Below are positions 1 to 8,453 of a stretch of DNA of 64,000 nt, piece by piece. Within the stretch, counting starts at the first letter, position 1, and each line of letters starts with the position of its first letter. This DNA is from Streptomyces monashensis (GTDB lineage: Bacteria > Actinomycetota > Actinomycetes > Streptomycetales > Streptomycetaceae), in the NCBI RefSeq assembly GCF_001866665.1, contig NZ_MLYO01000045.1, forward strand, positions 1 to 64,000, in the 5' to 3' direction. The position numbers and the translations under genes were made by a program. Below the pieces are notes generated by a model. It searched no databases and had not been told where the DNA came from. It was given only the letters and a program-made list of their open reading frames with translations.

Positions 1-812
1 GTGGCCTGCGTGCGGCCCTTGAGGTGGTTGTTCTCGGGCTGGTAGGTGTACGGGATGAAGGCGCGGAAGCCGCCCGTGCGGTCCTGGACGTCCCGGATCA
101 TCCGCAGGTGCTCGATGCGCTCGGCGTTCGTCTCACCGGTGCCCATCAGCATGGTGGAGGTGGACTCCACGCCGAGCGTGTGCGCGGTCTCCATGATCTC
201 CAGCCAGCGCTCGCCGGACTCCTTCAAGGGCGCGATGGCCTTGCGCGGCCGCTCGGGAAGCAGTTCCGCGCCCGCGCCCGCGAAGGAGTCGAGGCCCGCC
301 TCGTGGATCCGGGTGATGGCCTCCTCGACGGACACGCCGCTGATCCGGGCCATGTGCTCGACCTCGGACGCGCCGAGGGAGTGGATGACGAGCTGCGGGA
401 AGGCGTCCTTGATGGCCTTGAAGTGCTTCTCGTAGTACTCGACGCCGTAGTCCGGGTGGTGGCCGCCCTGGAACATGATCTGGGTGCCGCCCAGCTCGAC
501 GGTCTCCGCGCAGCGGCGCAGGATGTCGTCCAGGTCGCGGGTCCAGCCCTTGTCGGTGTCCTTGGGGGCCGCGTAGAAGGCGCAGAACTTGCACGCCGTG
601 ACGCACACGTTCGTGTAGTTGATGTTCCGCTCGATGATGTACGTCGCGATGTGCTCGGTCCCGGCGTACGTGCGGCGGCGCACGGCGTCGGCGGCGGCGC
701 CCAGCGCGTGCAGCGGGGCGTCCCGGTAGAGGACGAGAGCCTCTTCCGGGGTGATCCGCCCACCGGCAGCGGCACGGTCGAGGACGGACTGAAGGTCGGC
801 CTTCTCGGTCAC
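1..812 (-). CDS. mqnC: Cyclic dehypoxanthinyl futalosine synthase MqnC (5' part, cut by window edge)
   Basis: Radical-SAM enzyme of the futalosine menaquinone pathway that converts dehypoxanthine futalosine to its cyclic form. The radical-SAM cysteines are visible as CVTACKFC at residues 70-77 (CX3CX2C), followed by the family-typical stretch FQGGHHPDYGVEYY. The reading continues through FIPYTYQPENNHLKGRTQAT to the window edge, so about 270 residues are present and the C-terminus is missing. The start is a GTG at 812 preceded by GAAAGGGAC, which gives MTEKADLQS. It is the paralogue of mqnE at 43291-44454. The neighbouring Tad operon runs the same way but upstream of it. Confidence 0.93.
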   Translation of the reverse strand, partial: MTEKADLQSVLDRAAAGGRITPEEALVLYRDAPLHALGAAADAVRRRTYAGTEHIATYIIERNINYTNVCVTACKFCAFYAAPKDTDKGWTRDLDDILRRCAETVELGGTQIMFQGGHHPDYGVEYYEKHFKAIKDAFPQLVIHSLGASEVEHMARISGVSVEEAITRIHEAGLDSFAGAGAELLPERPRKAIAPLKESGERWLEIMETAHTLGVESTSTMLMGTGETNAERIEHLRMIRDVQDRTGGFRAFIPYTYQPENNHLKGRTQA

Positions 813-885
813 CGGACGCGTCCCTTTCGTAATGGCTTGTGGACGGACCGAACCAGCGTACGCCAGCCGTTTCACCCCGCTGACC

Positions 886-1794
886 TCAGGCCGCGCAGGC
901 GCCGATCAGCAGTCCGGCCAGGGCGCCGGACAGCAGGAACGGCCCGAACGGGATTGTCGTCCTGCGCCCCGCCCGCCGTACGACCACCAGCGCACCGCCG
1001 TACACCGCGCCCAGCAGGAACCCGGCGAAGGCGCCGAGCAGCACGACGGACCAGCCGTACCAGCCGAGTACGGCGCCCATGCCCACCGCGAGCTTCACGT
1101 CCCCGAAGCCCATGCCGGAGGGATTGACGAGGAACAACACGAAATAGCCCGCGCCCAGCGCAACCGCACCGTACAGCGCGGTGAGCCAGTGGCCGGCGTG
1201 CTCGGGCAGCAGAGCGGCCAGGCCCAGCAGCGCGAGGGCGACGGGGGCGAGCGGCAGGGTCAGCGGGTCGGGCAGCCGCTGCACCCTGAAATCGACCACG
1301 GCCAGCAGCACCCCGACGGGCGCGAGCAGCAGCCAGACCGCCAGTTCCGGCCGGGTTCCGGTGGCGGCGGTGAGGGCGGCGCACAGGAGAGCGGTGACGG
1401 CGGCGAGGAGGGGGGCGGAGGGGGTGTACGGCAGGGTGCCGACGGAAGGTCCTGGCGTGTCCGACGGTCCGGCCGGATACGGCGGTGCGCACGCATCGGA
1501 CGACTCGGCGGCAGCGGCCGCCCCCTCGTCCACGCACGCATCGGACGACTCGGCAGCGGCCGTCCCCTTGCCCGCGCACGGATCGGGCAGCTCGGCGTCA
1601 GCTGCCCCCTTGCCCGCGCACTCCCCGCAGCGCGCCGGTCCGAGCCAGCCGCGCAGCGCGTGTCCCTCCGGGCACCGGTCCCGCCAGCCCTCCCCCGCCG
1701 GGACGGCGAAACGGCAGGCGGCTCGGGGAAGCAGCGCCCCTGCCACCGCGCCCCACAGCACGGCGGCGGCGATGCCGAGCGGGACGCCGGTCAT
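886..1794 (-). CDS. Type IV prepilin peptidase (A24 family)
   Basis: Membrane aspartyl protease that should cleave the leaders of the Flp pilin and TadE-type pseudopilins encoded upstream. The protein has 302 residues. The two catalytic aspartates are visible: D168 in AVVDFRVQRLPDPLTLP and D232 in GMGFGDVKLAVGMGA (the GxGD signature). A CPEG...CGEC cysteine cluster lies at residues 41-59. Between residues about 60 and 125 there is an Ala/Ser/Asp-rich insert made of three near-repeats, not expected in the family core. The start ATG overlaps the stop of the upstream LysM-BTAD gene by 4 bases, so it is translationally coupled and is the last gene of the Tad operon. The large frame running to 3588 on this strand is out-of-frame shadow upstream of this ATG. 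Confidence 0.88.
   Translation of the reverse strand: MTGVPLGIAAAVLWGAVAGALLPRAACRFAVPAGEGWRDRCPEGHALRGWLGPARCGECAGKGAADAELPDPCAGKGTAAAESSDACVDEGAAAAAESSDACAPPYPAGPSDTPGPSVGTLPYTPSAPLLAAVTALLCAALTAATGTRPELAVWLLLAPVGVLLAVVDFRVQRLPDPLTLPLAPVALALLGLAALLPEHAGHWLTALYGAVALGAGYFVLFLVNPSGMGFGDVKLAVGMGAVLGWYGWSVVLLGAFAGFLLGAVYGGALVVVRRAGRRTTIPFGPFLLSGALAGLLIGACAA
1488..1617. repeat. Three in-frame near-repeats inside the prepilin peptidase gene
   Basis: Three units starting near 1488, 1533 and 1575 each open with a form of CGCACGCATCGG and continue with a CTCGGCGGCAGC-like tail. The periods are 45 and 42 bases, both multiples of three, so the units encode Ala/Ser/Asp/Cys-rich near-repeats such as AAESSDAC without breaking the frame. 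The third unit has diverged most. Confidence 0.7.
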
Positions 1795-4754
1795 CCGGCC
1801 GCGGTGGCGCCCTCGCGCCAGGTCGGCAGGAGTTCGTCGAGAAGGGCCTCGGTGCGCGGCGGGAGACCGCGGGCGCCGCTGCGCGAGAGGAGATCGGCGG
1901 CGCGGGCGCGCAGTCGGTCCGGGTCGCCGGTGGCGTGGGTGGCGCGCAGCACCTCGTTCCACAGGCGCTCGTCCGCCGGAGCAGTGCGCAGCGCCGCGTC
2001 GAGTGCCTCGATCGCCTTTTCCGCGCGGTCCTTCTCCAGGTGGAACGCCGAGAGCGCAAGACCGATGTCCGCGATCAGCAGCGGGAGCTGGGCGTCGATG
2101 ATCTCGTGGCCGAGCCAGTCGTAACGGCCCTCCGGGCGGTCGGCGAGGAGCGGGCCCCGTACCAGCACCAGCGCGTCGGTGAGCATGCGTCCGCGGACCG
2201 CGCGGTTGTCGGCCCCTTTGCCCTGGGTGGCCTCGTGGTAGAGGGAGCGCAGCACGTCCAGGTCGGAGACGACGGACGTGGCGAGGGTGAGCCGGCCGGT
2301 CTCGTCGGCACCCAGTCGCGGGCTGCCGTCGGGGTCGGTGCCCAGCCAGGCCCGCAGCCGCTCGACGAGTGCGTCGCGGACGTCCTCGGTCACGCCACGG
2401 GGCCACAACGCGGCGGCGAGCACGCGCGGATGGACGCCTTCCCGGTGCATGAGCAGCAGCGCGAGCGCCTCCCGGAGCAGGGTGCTGCGGTCGTCGTCCG
2501 GGGTGTCCAGGCCGATGATCTCGTAGGGCCCGACGAGGCGCGCGTAGACCGCGGGCCGGCCCTGTTCGGTGACGTCGACGAGGAAGGGCGGGGTGCTGGC
2601 CGGGCCGTCCGGATCGTGCTCCGGGTCGGCCTGGGCGAACAGCTCCACGACCGCGCGCTGCTGTGCGGCCGGCAGCAGCTGTGCGTCCAGTTCCAGCCCG
2701 AGAAGTGGCGCGAGCAGTTTGCCCTCGTGCGTGATCTGCATCTCCCAGGCGGCGCCGGGCAGGTCGTCGGCCTCGGTGCCGACGAGGTAGCCGATGCCGA
2801 GGCGGCTGGCGTCGGCGGCGAGTTCGGCGAGTTTGAGCGCGTCCTCGGCGGAGGGCTGGGCGGCGAGCAGCACCAGATGGGGGGCCCAACGGGTGTGCTG
2901 GGCGGGGCCGGTGCGGCCGGTGAGGACCGAGTCGTGGCCGGCGGCGCCGAGTGCGCCGCGCCGCTGCCGGGTCTCGGCCTCCATGGTCTCGGTCAGCGCC
3001 TCGATGCCGTCGAGGTGGCGCAGCCGGTTGGGTGCCAGGGCGGTGAGGTCCTCGCCGAAGCCCACGAGGGTGATGGTCATACGGTCCGACCAGCCGTTGG
3101 TGGCGAGTTCGGCGGCGACCGAGGCGAACACCGCGGCCCGGTCGGACGCGCGACCGCTCAGCGAGACGATGCCGGGCACCGCCTCCAGGTTGAGCAGCAG
3201 CCGGGAGTCGTCCATGGTGCCGAGGCTGACGAGGCCGGGGTAGGGAGCGGCGGTGTCCGTGTCGCCGTAGCGCTCGGCGTCCGTGCGGGACAGCACCCAG
3301 AAGGTCTGGTCCTGCCCGGGCCGCCAGGGTGCCGGCGGCTTCCCGGCGGGCTGGGCGAGCTGCAGGTGCAGTTCGCCGCGGCTGAGCCAGGCGGCATAGA
3401 CGACGGGCAGCGGACGGGACTCTGCGGCGAGGGCGGCGGCGAGCCCGCGCAGCGACCGGTCCAGCAGCCGTACGCCCTCGGGGTCGGCGCCGACGAGCAG
3501 CGCGTCCTGGGCGCTTCGGGCGTCGCCGGTCGGGGTGGGGGGTTCCATGCCGCGCCGGCCGCCGACGGCGGCGAGCGCCGACTGCCACAGTGCCTGCCGG
3601 CGCCGGTGGCCGAGGGCCACGAGCAGTCCGGCGGCGAGCAGCGGGGCGCCGACGAGGGCTTCGGACAGACCGAAGGAAGAAGAGGAGGAGGCGTCCCGGG
3701 CGGCGGTGGCGCGCTGTCGGCCCGCCGCTGCGGCGCCGTCGGCCCCCGTGCCGGTGGCCGGCCCCCGCTGCGCGGGCATGGACACGTGGCCGCCGCCCTG
3801 GGCGTGCCGGCCGTTCTGCTCATGCTCGTGGGCGTGGTGGCCGGACTTGTCGTACCGCTGGATCTGCTTCTGCGCGGCCGGCGAGACGTGCGCGTCGGGC
3901 ATCTCGACGAGTTCGCCGCCGTGGGCATCGCCGGGCATCTCCATGATCCAGCCGGGACGGATCAGGCTGGCCTCGGTGAGACGGGAGCCGTCGGCCTGGA
4001 GACGGTCCTTGTTGAGTTCGTAGATCTCCTTGTACCGGCGCCCGTCACCGAGGTGGCGCTGGGCTATCTCCCACAGGGAGTCGTGGTGACGGCCCTCGGG
4101 CGGCTGGATCCGGTAGAACTTGGTGGCCTCCTGCTTGCCTGTGTCCGACCGGGCCTGTGCCGCGGCGTGGTCCGCCTGCTCGGCGACGGCTGCTGCCGCG
4201 CGCTGGGCCTCGGCCTGCTGCGGGGGAAGGAGACCCGGCGTCTGCTGGGCGGCGGCGACCGTGCCCCTCTGGTTGCCCTCCAGGCCGGCGTGCTGCCCGA
4301 GCTGCGACAACCCGGGCGTGAGGCTGGCGGCGGTGGCACCGACGAGGAGCAGCGCGGTGACGAGCTGCCGCGCGAGCAGCTGGCTCGGGCCGGCGCCCGG
4401 GACGCGGCCCGGCAGGCCGACGCCGGAGAGGGCGGCCTTGATCTCCACGAGCACGCAGGCGGTGAACTGGGCCCAGGCGAGCCAGACGACGACGGTGAGC
4501 ACGTGCAGGAAGGTCTGCACGGTGATCTCCTGCGTCAGCCAGTCCTGCGACGGCAGCCCGTGCGGCAGCGGCCAGCCCACGAAGACGGCGAGCGCACCGG
4601 GTACACCGACGACGAGCGCGAGCAGGGCGACGAACGCGAGGAACGCCATGACGAAGTCCCCGAACGTGCGCCGTCGTACCCGCACCGGGTGAGGTGTGCG
4701 GTTCCGCGGGCCCGTCGGCCTTCCCGTCGAGCCTGATGTGCTGCGTCGCGCCAT
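1791..4754 (-). CDS. Membrane protein with LysM domain and C-terminal SARP-like/BTAD domain
   Basis: 987-residue protein of the Tad operon. N-terminal hydrophobic segments lie at about 33-62, 79-108 and 128-150. A LysM-like peptidoglycan-binding module is at about 212-270 (FYRIQPPEGRHHDSLWEIA, then GDGRRYKEIYELNKDRL). Another membrane segment lies near 368-388 (LVGAPLLAAGLLVALGH). The last 270 residues resemble the winged-helix plus bacterial transcriptional activator domain of SARP regulators (VYARLVGPYEIIGLD, then LRAWLGTDPDGSPRLG and a TPR-like BTAD ending EALLDELLPTWREGATAAG). LysM suggests wall anchoring of the pilus machine; the BTAD may act as a protein-interaction platform rather than a DNA binder. 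ATG at 4754; the 3' end overlaps the prepilin peptidase start. Confidence 0.85.
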   Translation of the reverse strand: MARRSTSGSTGRPTGPRNRTPHPVRVRRRTFGDFVMAFLAFVALLALVVGVPGALAVFVGWPLPHGLPSQDWLTQEITVQTFLHVLTVVVWLAWAQFTACVLVEIKAALSGVGLPGRVPGAGPSQLLARQLVTALLLVGATAASLTPGLSQLGQHAGLEGNQRGTVAAAQQTPGLLPPQQAEAQRAAAAVAEQADHAAAQARSDTGKQEATKFYRIQPPEGRHHDSLWEIAQRHLGDGRRYKEIYELNKDRLQADGSRLTEASLIRPGWIMEMPGDAHGGELVEMPDAHVSPAAQKQIQRYDKSGHHAHEHEQNGRHAQGGGHVSMPAQRGPATGTGADGAAAAGRQRATAARDASSSSSFGLSEALVGAPLLAAGLLVALGHRRRQALWQSALAAVGGRRGMEPPTPTGDARSAQDALLVGADPEGVRLLDRSLRGLAAALAAESRPLPVVYAAWLSRGELHLQLAQPAGKPPAPWRPGQDQTFWVLSRTDAERYGDTDTAAPYPGLVSLGTMDDSRLLLNLEAVPGIVSLSGRASDRAAVFASVAAELATNGWSDRMTITLVGFGEDLTALAPNRLRHLDGIEALTETMEAETRQRRGALGAAGHDSVLTGRTGPAQHTRWAPHLVLLAAQPSAEDALKLAELAADASRLGIGYLVGTEADDLPGAAWEMQITHEGKLLAPLLGLELDAQLLPAAQQRAVVELFAQADPEHDPDGPASTPPFLVDVTEQGRPAVYARLVGPYEIIGLDTPDDDRSTLLREALALLLMHREGVHPRVLAAALWPRGVTEDVRDALVERLRAWLGTDPDGSPRLGADETGRLTLATSVVSDLDVLRSLYHEATQGKGADNRAVRGRMLTDALVLVRGPLLADRPEGRYDWLGHEIIDAQLPLLIADIGLALSAFHLEKDRAEKAIEALDAALRTAPADERLWNEVLRATHATGDPDRLRARAADLLSRSGARGLPPRTEALLDELLPTWREGATAAG

Positions 4755-4859
4755 GGCGGGTGTCCTGGGTCGTGGGGGCGGGAGAGTGCGGTGGGGCGTT
4801 GTCGAGAGCCTGCAGAGATCCTATGGACCGGGACTGACAGTGTGGAAACAGCGCATTCC

Positions 4860-5321
4860 TCAGCCGACCTCGTTCTTCGCCACGGACCGCCCGTGCACGA
4901 CCACGTCGCCGCCGTAGAACAGCCCGGTGAACACCGGCTGGTACGTCAACTGGACCTCGACCTCAACCTGTTCGGTGTCCGCGGCGACGCAGTGGGTCGC
5001 GCCGATGTCGGCCGTGCTCATGCCCATCTCACGGGCGAACGCCTTCACCCGGGCGTCGCAGTCCTGGTACTTGATCGGCGCCGCGCCGCCCTGGTTCTCG
5101 TACAGAGCGTTCTTGTCGATGTCCTGGGCGGCGTACCGGGCGGCCTGTTCCGCGATGTCGGCGGCGCGTTCCCGTTTGGAGATGGACAGGCCGCCGTCGA
5201 TGACGAAGGCCGCCAGCGAGAGGAAGACCAGGGCGAAGATGATGACCGCGCCCGCGCCCGAACCCCGGTCGTCCAGACGGCAGCGGCGCGCGGCCCACCA
5301 GGTGCGTCCGACGTCTCTCAC
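4860..5321 (-). CDS. TadG/TadE-like pilus assembly protein (pseudopilin-type N-terminus)
   Basis: 153 residues with a short basic leader, DDRGSGAGAVIIFALVFLS as a single hydrophobic helix (about 18-40), and a soluble, presumably extracytoplasmic remainder. It starts at GTG 5321 behind GGAGGTCGGC and overlaps the upstream tadE by 4 bases. The segment resembles the putative Flp pilus-assembly TadG N-terminal family. Unlike its two upstream neighbours it has no glutamate five residues after the predicted cleavage glycine, so it may be retained as a membrane anchor rather than processed like a pilin. Confidence 0.75.
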   Translation of the reverse strand: MRDVGRTWWAARRCRLDDRGSGAGAVIIFALVFLSLAAFVIDGGLSISKRERAADIAEQAARYAAQDIDKNALYENQGGAAPIKYQDCDARVKAFAREMGMSTADIGATHCVAADTEQVEVEVQLTYQPVFTGLFYGGDVVVHGRSVAKNEVG

Positions 5322-5740
5322 GCCGACCTCCGGAACGGGTCGAGCGGGGAGGAGAAGCTTGCCGAGAGGTGGGTGGGGATGTCCAGGCCCAGCATGGCCA
5401 GACCACGCACCTGGCAGCTCACCTCGACGGTGAAGATGCTGTCGGGCGCGAAGCCCTGGCTGGTCTGGACGACCGAGACCGGGCCGGAGCAGACGTCCGA
5501 CAGGTCTGCCTCGGCGGCCTTGCGGGCCTCCTCCATCGCCGTCCCGTGGTCCTTCTGGATCGAACCCGCGCGGGCCGCGTCGCGGGCGGCGCCGTCGATC
5601 GCGCCCCGGCCGTCGACGAGTTGGCCGAAGGCCACCAGCACCAGGATGAAGAGAATCATCACGGGGGCGAGGATGACCACCTCGACCGTGGACAGCCCCC
5701 GGTCGTCGGCCGTGCAGCGCCTTCTCAGCCAGGAGCGCAT
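5318..5740 (-). CDS. TadE-like minor pilin
   Basis: 140 residues. The N-terminus DDRGLSTVEVVILAPVMIL has the prepilin-type site (cleavage after Gly, Glu at +5) followed by a 20-residue hydrophobic helix. The rest is a small domain with a cysteine pair (DVCSG and VSCQV). The ATG overlaps the stop of the upstream tadE by one base (TGATG arrangement read on this strand) and its end overlaps the next gene, so the three pseudopilin genes are coupled. Expected role: minor subunit or assembly factor of the Flp pilus, processed by the operon's peptidase. Confidence 0.8.
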   Translation of the reverse strand: MRSWLRRRCTADDRGLSTVEVVILAPVMILFILVLVAFGQLVDGRGAIDGAARDAARAGSIQKDHGTAMEEARKAAEADLSDVCSGPVSVVQTSQGFAPDSIFTVEVSCQVRGLAMLGLDIPTHLSASFSSPLDPFRRSA

Positions 5741-6213
5741 CAGTTCCCGGGCTCCTTCACGAACCGCTCCACCGGGCCCGACGACTGGGCGTGGACGGTC
5801 AGGTCCAGCCCGGGGAAGACCGTCGGCACCCGCGCCGTGATCACCACGCCCACCGTGTGCTGCTCGGGCTGGACCGTCTGCACGTCCGGCGAGAGCACCA
5901 ACTGGGGGCCGAGCTGCTGGATGTAGGAGTCGACCACGTCCCGCGCCTCACCGCGCCACTCGCCGGGCTGCTCGTCGGCCGTGGCGCGCGCCTTGCGCGC
6001 CCCCGCCTGGGCCGCCGCCTGAGCCACGTGGTCGGCGAAGAAGTACAGCGCGAACTGCACGGTCGCGAAGATCATGAAGAAGAGGACGGGCGTGAGGAAC
6101 ACGAACTCGATCGAGGTCATGCCGGAGTCGGCGTTCCGGCCACGCGCGGCCGCGGCCCGCCGGCGCACCCATCTGCCGGCCCGGCCGCCGACGTTCACCG
6201 GCACCCCCGTCAC
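5740..6213 (-). CDS. TadE-like minor pilin
   Basis: 157 residues from GTG 6213 (MTGVPVNVGG...), chosen because the frame further upstream is Arg/Gly shadow and a G-rich stretch precedes this GTG. The basic leader is followed by DSGMTSIEFVFLTPVLFF: a prepilin site with Glu at +5 and a hydrophobic helix that carries the TadE look. A downstream Met in GMTSIEF is a less likely start because it would remove the leader. It lies between the Flp pilin gene and the second tadE and probably forms part of the minor-pilin complex. Confidence 0.8.
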   Translation of the reverse strand: MTGVPVNVGGRAGRWVRRRAAAARGRNADSGMTSIEFVFLTPVLFFMIFATVQFALYFFADHVAQAAAQAGARKARATADEQPGEWRGEARDVVDSYIQQLGPQLVLSPDVQTVQPEQHTVGVVITARVPTVFPGLDLTVHAQSSGPVERFVKEPGN

Positions 6214-6266
6214 CCCGTCACCCCCGTACCCCCTCGCCCGAGCCACCCGTCGTGTCGTACGTACGC

Positions 6267-6518
6267 TCAGCAGGTCTTGGACGCGCTCGCGCCCTTGATG
6301 CAGTTGCCGACCTTGTTGGCGCCGTCGCTCAGCGCGCTGTTGATGATGGCGGCCACCACGCCGACGATCGCCACCACGACCGCGGAGATGATGACCCACT
6401 CCACCGCCGAGGCACCGCGGTCCAGTTCACCGGAGCGGGCCCGCTCCACGCGGCCGCGCAGGAAGGTGACCAGAAAATCCACTGCCGGGATCCCGGTACT
6501 GAAATTCCGTCCGTTCAT
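6267..6518 (-). CDS. Flp-type major pilin
   Basis: 83 residues. A 35-residue leader ends in ELDRG, followed by ASAVEWVIISAVVVAIVGVV: cleavage is expected after Gly35 with Glu40 at +5, then the pilin hydrophobic helix. The mature chain is only about 48 residues, as for Flp pilins, and carries two cysteines near its end (GNCIKG and SKTC). This should be the structural subunit of the pilus built by the surrounding operon. It lies between tadC and the TadE genes, with a 64-base gap upstream. Confidence 0.85.
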   Translation of the reverse strand: MNGRNFSTGIPAVDFLVTFLRGRVERARSGELDRGASAVEWVIISAVVVAIVGVVAAIINSALSDGANKVGNCIKGASASKTC

Positions 6519-6582
6519 GATGAGTTGTCCTCTTTGTCGTCTCGTCTCGTACAGCAGTTGGTCGAAGTTCTTCCGAGACCGC

Positions 6583-7506
6583 TCACACCTGGAACACCCG
6601 CATCGCCGCGGGGAAGATCAGGAACACCAGGAACCCCGCACACAGCAGCAGCTGCGCCACGAGCATCGACTGGGACTTCTCGCCCGCGCTGCCCTCGATC
6701 TCGGCGAGTTCGCGGTGCCGCATGGTCTCGGCGCGAGAGGCGAGCGACTCGCGCACCTTGGCACCGTCGTCCGCGACGAGCGCCAGCGACGCCGACAGGT
6801 CCTTCAGCTCCTCCACGCCCAGTTGCTCACCCAGCCGGCCCAGCGCCTGCCACTGGCTGTGCCCGGTGATCCGGGCGTCGGCCAGGGCGCTGCGGATGCG
6901 CTGGTTGGCCCAGCCGTCGGAGATCTCGGCCGCCGCCATCAGCGCCTCCGGCAGACCGCGTCCGCCCGCCAGGCTCATCGACACCAGGTCCAGGTACGCC
7001 CCGATGACCCGGCGCAGGTCCCGGCGCTTGTCGGCCGCGTCCCGCCGTACCTCGACGTCGGGCAGGAGGAAGAACACCGCCGCGCATGCCAGGGCCAGCC
7101 AGACCGGGATGACCGGGCTGGAGCCGAAGCCCATCGTCCAGACCACCGCGAAGAGGAACGGCCCGAAGAACAGACCGGCGACCGCCAGCAGCACCTTGGT
7201 CGCGAGGAACCTCTCCCAACTCCGCTCCAGGACGGCCAGGTCGGCGCGGAGTGAGCGCTGCTCCCAGCCCTGCTGGAGGTAGAACTCCGAGACGCGGGCT
7301 CCGACGCGGGCACGCAGCGCGCCGAACCGGCCCTCGTCCTCCTTCGTCCGGCGCGCGGACTCGTACGCCGTTCCCCGCGCCCGCAGCGCGTCGATCCGAA
7401 AGACCTGGGCGACCGCGCTGCGCCTGGTCGGCATCAGCGCACGGATCAGGGCGTAGATGCCCAGCCCGAAGACGACGCCGACGACGATCGGCAGGGTGAG
7501 GCTCAT
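6583..7506 (-). CDS. tadC: Tad pilus platform protein TadC (type II secretion F family)
   Basis: 307 residues from ATG 7506, which overlaps the end of tadB by 4 bases. It has an N-terminal membrane helix (LPIVVGVVFGLGIYALI), a central pair of hydrophobic segments, the T2SSF core (LDLVSMSLAGGRGLPEALMAAAE, and later VRESLASRAETMRHRELAEIE) and a C-terminal helix ending in FPAAMRVFQV. Inner-membrane platform protein, probably paired with TadB and driven by the CpaF ATPase. Confidence 0.9.
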   Translation of the reverse strand: MSLTLPIVVGVVFGLGIYALIRALMPTRRSAVAQVFRIDALRARGTAYESARRTKEDEGRFGALRARVGARVSEFYLQQGWEQRSLRADLAVLERSWERFLATKVLLAVAGLFFGPFLFAVVWTMGFGSSPVIPVWLALACAAVFFLLPDVEVRRDAADKRRDLRRVIGAYLDLVSMSLAGGRGLPEALMAAAEISDGWANQRIRSALADARITGHSQWQALGRLGEQLGVEELKDLSASLALVADDGAKVRESLASRAETMRHRELAEIEGSAGEKSQSMLVAQLLLCAGFLVFLIFPAAMRVFQV

Positions 7507-8453
7507 CCCCGCACCCCCTCTTCCTGGGCCACCGCGAAGCGGGGCCGCACGAACAGCACCGCCGACTCGTCCCGGACCAGGAACCGCTCGGGCGTCTCGA
7601 TCGTGGACAGCTTGCGCAGCCACCAGAACCCGAGTGCGAACAGGGCACAGACGAGCGCGAGGACGAGCTGTCCGACGGGGGTGCCGTACGGTGCGACGAA
7701 GTCCCGGTTGAAGACGGCGAGTCCGAGGACGAACGCGACCGACACGGCGACGACGATCTGCACCGAGCGCCGGGTGGAGGCGCGTTGGGCCATCACGCGC
7801 TGGCGCATGTCGACCTCCTCGCGCGCCGACTTGGCGAGCGCGCCGAGCACTTGGCGCAGACCGGGGCCGCGCAGCCGGGCGTTGAGGATCAACGCGGCGA
7901 CGATGATGTCGGCGGAGGCGTCGTCGATCTCGTCGGCGAGCAGCTGCAGCGCGTCGGGCAGCGGAGTGCGGGCACGCAACCGGTCGACGAGCGCGTCCAG
8001 ATGAGGCCGCAGTACCGGGGCGGCCGCCCGCGCGGAGGCGGGGATGGCCTGCTCCAGGCCGACGGCGCCGGCGATGGTGTCGCGCAGGGACTCGGTCCAG
8101 GAGGCGAGGGCCTCGACGCGGCGCATGGCGGCGCGTTCCTCGGCGGCACCGCCGAAGAGCCGGTTCCAGAAGAAGACGAGGACGCCCGCGGCGATACCGG
8201 CGACCACCCAGCGGGTCAGCAGCAGCACGACAAGGCCGACACCGACGGCGAGCGAGCCGCGCCGTCCGGCGAACCGGGCGAGTTCGGCGGCGCGTTCGTT
8301 GGCGCGCTGCTTCTCGTGCTCGGGCTTCGCCGGCAGGCCGCGGACAGCGATCAGGAGCAGCGCGAGTCCGCCGCCGACGACGACACCGCTGCCGATGGCG
8401 TACAGGACCGTGGTCGAGTACAGGGCGCCGAGCGCACCGAGGTCCATGCTCAC
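7503..8453 (-). CDS. tadB: Tad pilus platform protein TadB (type II secretion F family)
   Basis: 316 residues. An N-terminal hydrophobic segment (VLYAIGSGVVVGGGLALLLI) is followed by a second pair near 70-95. The T2SSF domain (ESLRDTIAGAVGLEQAIPA... REEVDMRQRVMAQRASTRRS) and C-terminal helices follow. It overlaps cpaF upstream and tadC downstream by 4 bases each, so the three genes are translationally coupled. Role: membrane platform of the Flp pilus apparatus. Confidence 0.9.
   Translation of the reverse strand: MSMDLGALGALYSTTVLYAIGSGVVVGGGLALLLIAVRGLPAKPEHEKQRANERAAELARFAGRRGSLAVGVGLVVLLLTRWVVAGIAAGVLVFFWNRLFGGAAEERAAMRRVEALASWTESLRDTIAGAVGLEQAIPASARAAAPVLRPHLDALVDRLRARTPLPDALQLLADEIDDASADIIVAALILNARLRGPGLRQVLGALAKSAREEVDMRQRVMAQRASTRRSVQIVVAVSVAFVLGLAVFNRDFVAPYGTPVGQLVLALVCALFALGFWWLRKLSTIETPERFLVRDESAVLFVRPRFAVAQEEGVRG

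Noticed and set aside
886-3588. 900-residue open frame on the minus strand
   Set aside because: Only the last 302 codons from ATG 1794 are protein-like; the rest is an Arg/Ala/Pro-rich shadow of the LysM-BTAD gene.
1485-4736. 1083-residue open frame on the plus strand
   Set aside because: Antisense to the LysM-BTAD gene; low-complexity Arg/Gly/Val composition, no motif and no ribosome site.
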